Position numbers and translations under genes: made by a program. From positions 1 to 44,015 of the forward strand of contig JAZKAK010000020.1 in the NCBI GenBank assembly GCA_040389165.1: 44,015 nucleotides of DNA. The letters run 5' to 3'. This document shows, piece after piece, positions 41,807-44,015 of the stretch. Positions within the stretch are counted from its first letter, which is position 1, and each line of letters opens with the position of its first letter. The notes beneath the pieces were generated by a model, which worked only from the letters and a program-made list of their open reading frames with translations, was not told the DNA's origin and made no database searches. The DNA comes from CAIOTO01 sp040389165. GTDB taxonomy: Bacteria; Pseudomonadota; Alphaproteobacteria; Paracaedibacterales; CAIOTO01.

Positions 41807-42088
41807 TTAATGGTAATCTTCATAATTAACAAGCTCAACTTCGCCTGCTTCAAATATGAAAGTAATGCGCCAATTCTTTTTTACGGTTATAGACCATTGC
41901 CCCTCTCTATTATGATGAAGTGCATGTAAATTTGATCCAGGAAAACTAAGATCCTTAATTTCATGTGCTGTATGCATTTTTGCTAAAATCAGCCTTAGCC
42001 TTTGCTCGTGCTCTGGCTGAATCCCAGATTTATCGCCTACTTGAAAGAACTTTTTAAGTCCCTTATGCTTAAAACTTTTAATCATCAA
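41807..42088 (-). CDS. higB: HigB/RelE-like toxin
   Basis: A 93-residue toxin of the RelE/HigB fold. It opens MIKSFKHKGLKKFFQVGDKS, contains RLRLILAKMHTAHEIKDLSF and NLHALHHNREGQWSITVKKNW, and ends RITFIFEAGEVELVNYEDYH, all characteristic of HigB ribosome-dependent mRNA endonucleases. Basic residues expected at the active site (His, Lys, Arg in HHNREG and KKNWRI) are present, so it is likely active. The toxin-before-antitoxin order is normal for higBA. Two ATGs (42088, 42085) are possible starts. The operon lies 56 bp downstream of the DMT gene, which is cotranscriptionally possible. Confidence 0.92.
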   Translation of the reverse strand: MMIKSFKHKGLKKFFQVGDKSGIQPEHEQRLRLILAKMHTAHEIKDLSFPGSNLHALHHNREGQWSITVKKNWRITFIFEAGEVELVNYEDYH

Positions 42089-42144
42089 TACAAAGGAGTA
42101 TACGTAACTCTATACTACACATGTAACATGATACGTGTCAGGTG

Positions 42145-43071
42145 TCAACCTGTTTTTCTGTTTCCCCGCATTCGTAGCAAATATGACGGGTCATGGCGCG
42201 TGTATTGAATTACACTACACGATGCAAAGATTAGCACGCCGCCGGAAACAACATACCATGACGGACTTTCACCAAAGTAAACAAGCCCAAAAATACACGC
42301 AAAAGGGAAACGTGCGAACTTGAACGGCGCCAGGAATGCAGCACTTGCATGTGCATAGCTATAAATAAGCAACCATTGAACAATGCAGTAAAGACACGCA
42401 ATGACCGCAATGACTGAGCAATCTCGCGCACTCATTGATACCCATGAAAAACAAGCAAACGGCGCACTAAGCAACATCATTCCACCTAATAAATAGGTAA
42501 GCGAAACCTCCGTTGAATCAATCAACGATACTTTCTTAACAAATAATGACGATGCTGTATAGCAAACTGCTGATAGTAAGGGCAATAATGATCCCCATGA
42601 AAATACCATCATAGATGGTTTTAGCACGACGCATACACCAACGCCCCCCAACAATAATGCAGCAACTGTTGATGGCCGAAGCGTTTCTTTGAAAAATAAA
42701 GCAGCGCCTAACGTTGTTAATATAGCGCTCGTCAATGATAAGGTCGTTACATCTGCCAGTGGCAATTTTTGCAGTGCCATAATCAAAAAAACATTGCCAG
42801 TTGCGCCAATGATCGCTTTCTTTGCATGCCATCGCTTGTTAGGGGTGTGCACAACGCTTGGCCAATGACGAATCAGCCAAGGGATGCAAAATAGAAAACC
42901 AATTCCTGCTTTGAGAAAAAGGAGCTGTCCTGCAGAGATTGGTGTTTTAAGCCCATGAACAAGCGCACTCGTTACGCTAACCAGCAAGGAAGAGAGTACA
43001 ATAAAAAAGGCCCCCTTCTTATTCCAAAGGGAAGCCATTTTCCGTGTGCTTGTAATGGGGTGTTTAGTCAC
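42145..43071 (-). CDS. DMT/EamA-family transporter
   Basis: A 308-residue drug/metabolite transporter with ten predicted helices in two EamA halves. Recognisable are GQLLFLKAGIGFLFCIPWLI, ALQKLPLADVTTLSLTSAIL at the end of the first half, ALFFKETLRPSTVAALLLGG, and IFGLVYFGESPSWYVVSGG at the end of the second. In Rickettsiales-like bacteria related carriers move S-adenosylmethionine or amino acids, but the substrate cannot be read here. It starts six bases after the yebC stop, so it is cotranscribed with yebC. ATG at 43071; ATG 11 codons later is possible. Confidence 0.9.
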   Translation of the reverse strand: MTKHPITSTRKMASLWNKKGAFFIVLSSLLVSVTSALVHGLKTPISAGQLLFLKAGIGFLFCIPWLIRHWPSVVHTPNKRWHAKKAIIGATGNVFLIMALQKLPLADVTTLSLTSAILTTLGAALFFKETLRPSTVAALLLGGVGVCVVLKPSMMVFSWGSLLPLLSAVCYTASSLFVKKVSLIDSTEVSLTYLLGGMMLLSAPFACFSWVSMSARDCSVIAVIACLYCIVQWLLIYSYAHASAAFLAPFKFARFPFACIFGLVYFGESPSWYVVSGGVLIFASCSVIQYTRHDPSYLLRMRGNRKTG

Positions 43072-43077
43072 TAATGC

Positions 43078-43824
43078 TCAACTTGCCAGCTTTTGGGCAA
43101 GCTCATCAGATACTTCGAAATTTGCATAGACGTTTTGGACATCATCATTATCTTCGAGTATGTCGATCATTTTTATAAGTGTTCGTGCCGTGGTTTCATC
43201 ACATGGGATCGTATTTAAAGGACGCCAAATAACTTTAGCTTCCATTGGATCGCCAAGTGTTTCTGTTACGTGATCACGTACGGTGGCAAATGCATCCATG
43301 GGGCATGTAATTTCAAGTGCATCATCAATATCGTCGACATTATCGGCGCCGGCTTCAACAGCTGCTTCAAATACGGTATCGAATCCTTTTGCAGGATCAA
43401 AACGAATAAGACCAACGCGTTCGAATTGAAAAGCGACTCCGCCTGTTTCACCAAGACTGCCGCCATGCTTTGAGAAAATCGATCGAATTTCGGATGCAGT
43501 ACGATTGCGATTGTCGGTTAAGCCTTCGATGATGACGGCAACACCGCCTGGACCATAACCTTCATAGCGCACTTCGTCATAGTTTGTGTTGTCTTCTCCG
43601 CCAAGAACTTTTTTAAGTGCACGATCAATATTGTCTTTCGGCATATTAGCTGATCGCGCAGCCGCTAAAGCAGAACGCAAGCGTGGATTAGCTGCTGGAT
43701 CTGGCAAGCCCGATTTCGCAGCAACAATAATTTCACGTGTAAACTTTGCAAATGTACGTGCACGTTTGATGTCCTGCGCGCCCTTGCGGTGCATGATGTT
43801 CTTAAATTGGGAATGTCCGGCCAT
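43078..43824 (-). CDS. yebC: YebC/PmpR family protein
   Basis: A 248-residue member of the YebC/TACO1/PmpR family, in which characterised members aid translation of proline-rich stretches on the ribosome or act as DNA-binding regulators. Diagnostic are MAGHSQFKNIMHRKGAQDIK at the start, RSANMPKDNIDRALKK, YEGYGPGGVAVIIE, LTDNRNRTASEIRSIFSKHG and GGVAFQFERVG. Length and start are normal. A role in translating polyproline would suit this genome's Pro-Ala-rich secreted proteins, but that is inference. ruvC, a frequent downstream neighbour, is absent; a DMT transporter follows. Confidence 0.95.
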   Translation of the reverse strand: MAGHSQFKNIMHRKGAQDIKRARTFAKFTREIIVAAKSGLPDPAANPRLRSALAAARSANMPKDNIDRALKKVLGGEDNTNYDEVRYEGYGPGGVAVIIEGLTDNRNRTASEIRSIFSKHGGSLGETGGVAFQFERVGLIRFDPAKGFDTVFEAAVEAGADNVDDIDDALEITCPMDAFATVRDHVTETLGDPMEAKVIWRPLNTIPCDETTARTLIKMIDILEDNDDVQNVYANFEVSDELAQKLAS

Positions 43825-43961
43825 GTGACCTCATCTAAATGTTAGGGATGAATTTTAGTTATAGTAAATGTTTCGATAACAGAATGACAGGATTAATTTT
43901 TAGTCAAATTTGCTGAAACTTTGCAACTATGCCGCATTCAACACGCATTTGCTGTATCGAA

Positions 43962-44015
43962 TGGCGGATGGGGTGAGATTCGAACTCACGGAGAGCTCAC
44001 ACCCTCGCCGGTTTT
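43962..44015 (-). tRNA. tRNA-Ser(UGA), 3' part, cut by the window edge
   Basis: On the minus strand the sequence runs from the last anticodon base: AAAACCGGCGAGGG..., then a long variable arm, the T-arm GTGAG-TTCGAAT-CTCAC, the acceptor 3' strand CCCATCC, discriminator G and encoded CCA. A long variable arm with discriminator G indicates serine; the AAAACCGGCGA run matches the tRNA-Ser(UGA) anticodon stem as in E. coli. The anticodon itself is outside, so UGA is inferred. The 5' half lies beyond the window. Confidence 0.88.

Noticed and set aside
42002..42323. Plus-strand frames opposite higB and the DMT gene
   Set aside because: Antisense to well-supported genes, with no domain.
43825..43961. 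Possible small gene or RNA between yebC and the tRNA
   Set aside because: AT-rich, no stable hairpin or frame seen; treated as ordinary spacer.

Overview
This window reads as chromosomal DNA of an alphaproteobacterium with an AT-leaning genome and a large load of short repeats. The evidence is gene content and order: fdxA beside a CarD-type regulator, truB-rpsO, glyQ-glyS, the chain S41 protease / divergent polysaccharide deacetylase / rppH, a HIG1-type twin-membrane protein, asd, gshB and a two-domain PutA. An intracellular or host-associated lineage such as Holosporales fits the secreted repeat proteins, the two related MFS carriers and the decaying genes, but that is inference. No rRNA, CRISPR, prophage or intact transposase is visible.

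Layout. 1-2.8 kb: secreted trypsin-like protease and a secreted tandem-repeat protein whose repeat tracts contain two 100-N assembly gaps. 2.8-7.4 kb: EVE protein, fdxA, carD, truB-rpsO, a GIY-YIG ORF between palindromes, tsaB. 7.4-8.9 kb: two small secreted proteins and a 155-bp miniature element. 8.9-11.5 kb: glyQ-glyS on the minus strand; GlyS lacks its C-terminal domain. 11.7-14.5 kb: a secreted Sel1-repeat protein ending inside a miniature element. 14.7-17.8 kb: M23 peptidase, DedA, asd. 17.8-19.6 kb: an accessory patch with a NUDIX gene broken by a miniature element, a small lipoprotein ORF and a YhcG-like nuclease. 19.7-23.7 kb: minus-strand operon of a DUF2914-like protein, S41 protease, divergent deacetylase, rppH and a queuosine-precursor transporter. 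24-26.8 kb: cold-shock protein and a DEAD-box helicase with repetitive tails. 27-34.2 kb: MBL hydrolase, ComEC, a hypothetical protein, PutA. 34.6-41 kb, minus strand: a helical-repeat secreted protein, an orphan response regulator, gshB, two MFS carriers. 41.2 kb to end: HIG1 protein, higBA, a DMT transporter, yebC, and the 3' part of tRNA-Ser(UGA) cut by the window edge.

The most unusual material is repeat biology. A non-autonomous element of about 123 bp (ends TACC...GGTA) occurs four times, each flanked by a 3-bp TAA/TTA duplication. One copy splits a NUDIX gene, and removing it with one TAA restores the reading frame; another supplies the last codons and stop of the Sel1 gene. A second element (155 bp, perfect 15-bp terminal inverted repeats, 6-bp duplication) carries a pair of REP palindromes. 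REP doublets with constant edges but different stems recur at six loci, one enclosing a solo GIY-YIG nuclease ORF that has lost its normal start codon. I see no complete new multi-gene defence or biosynthetic system.
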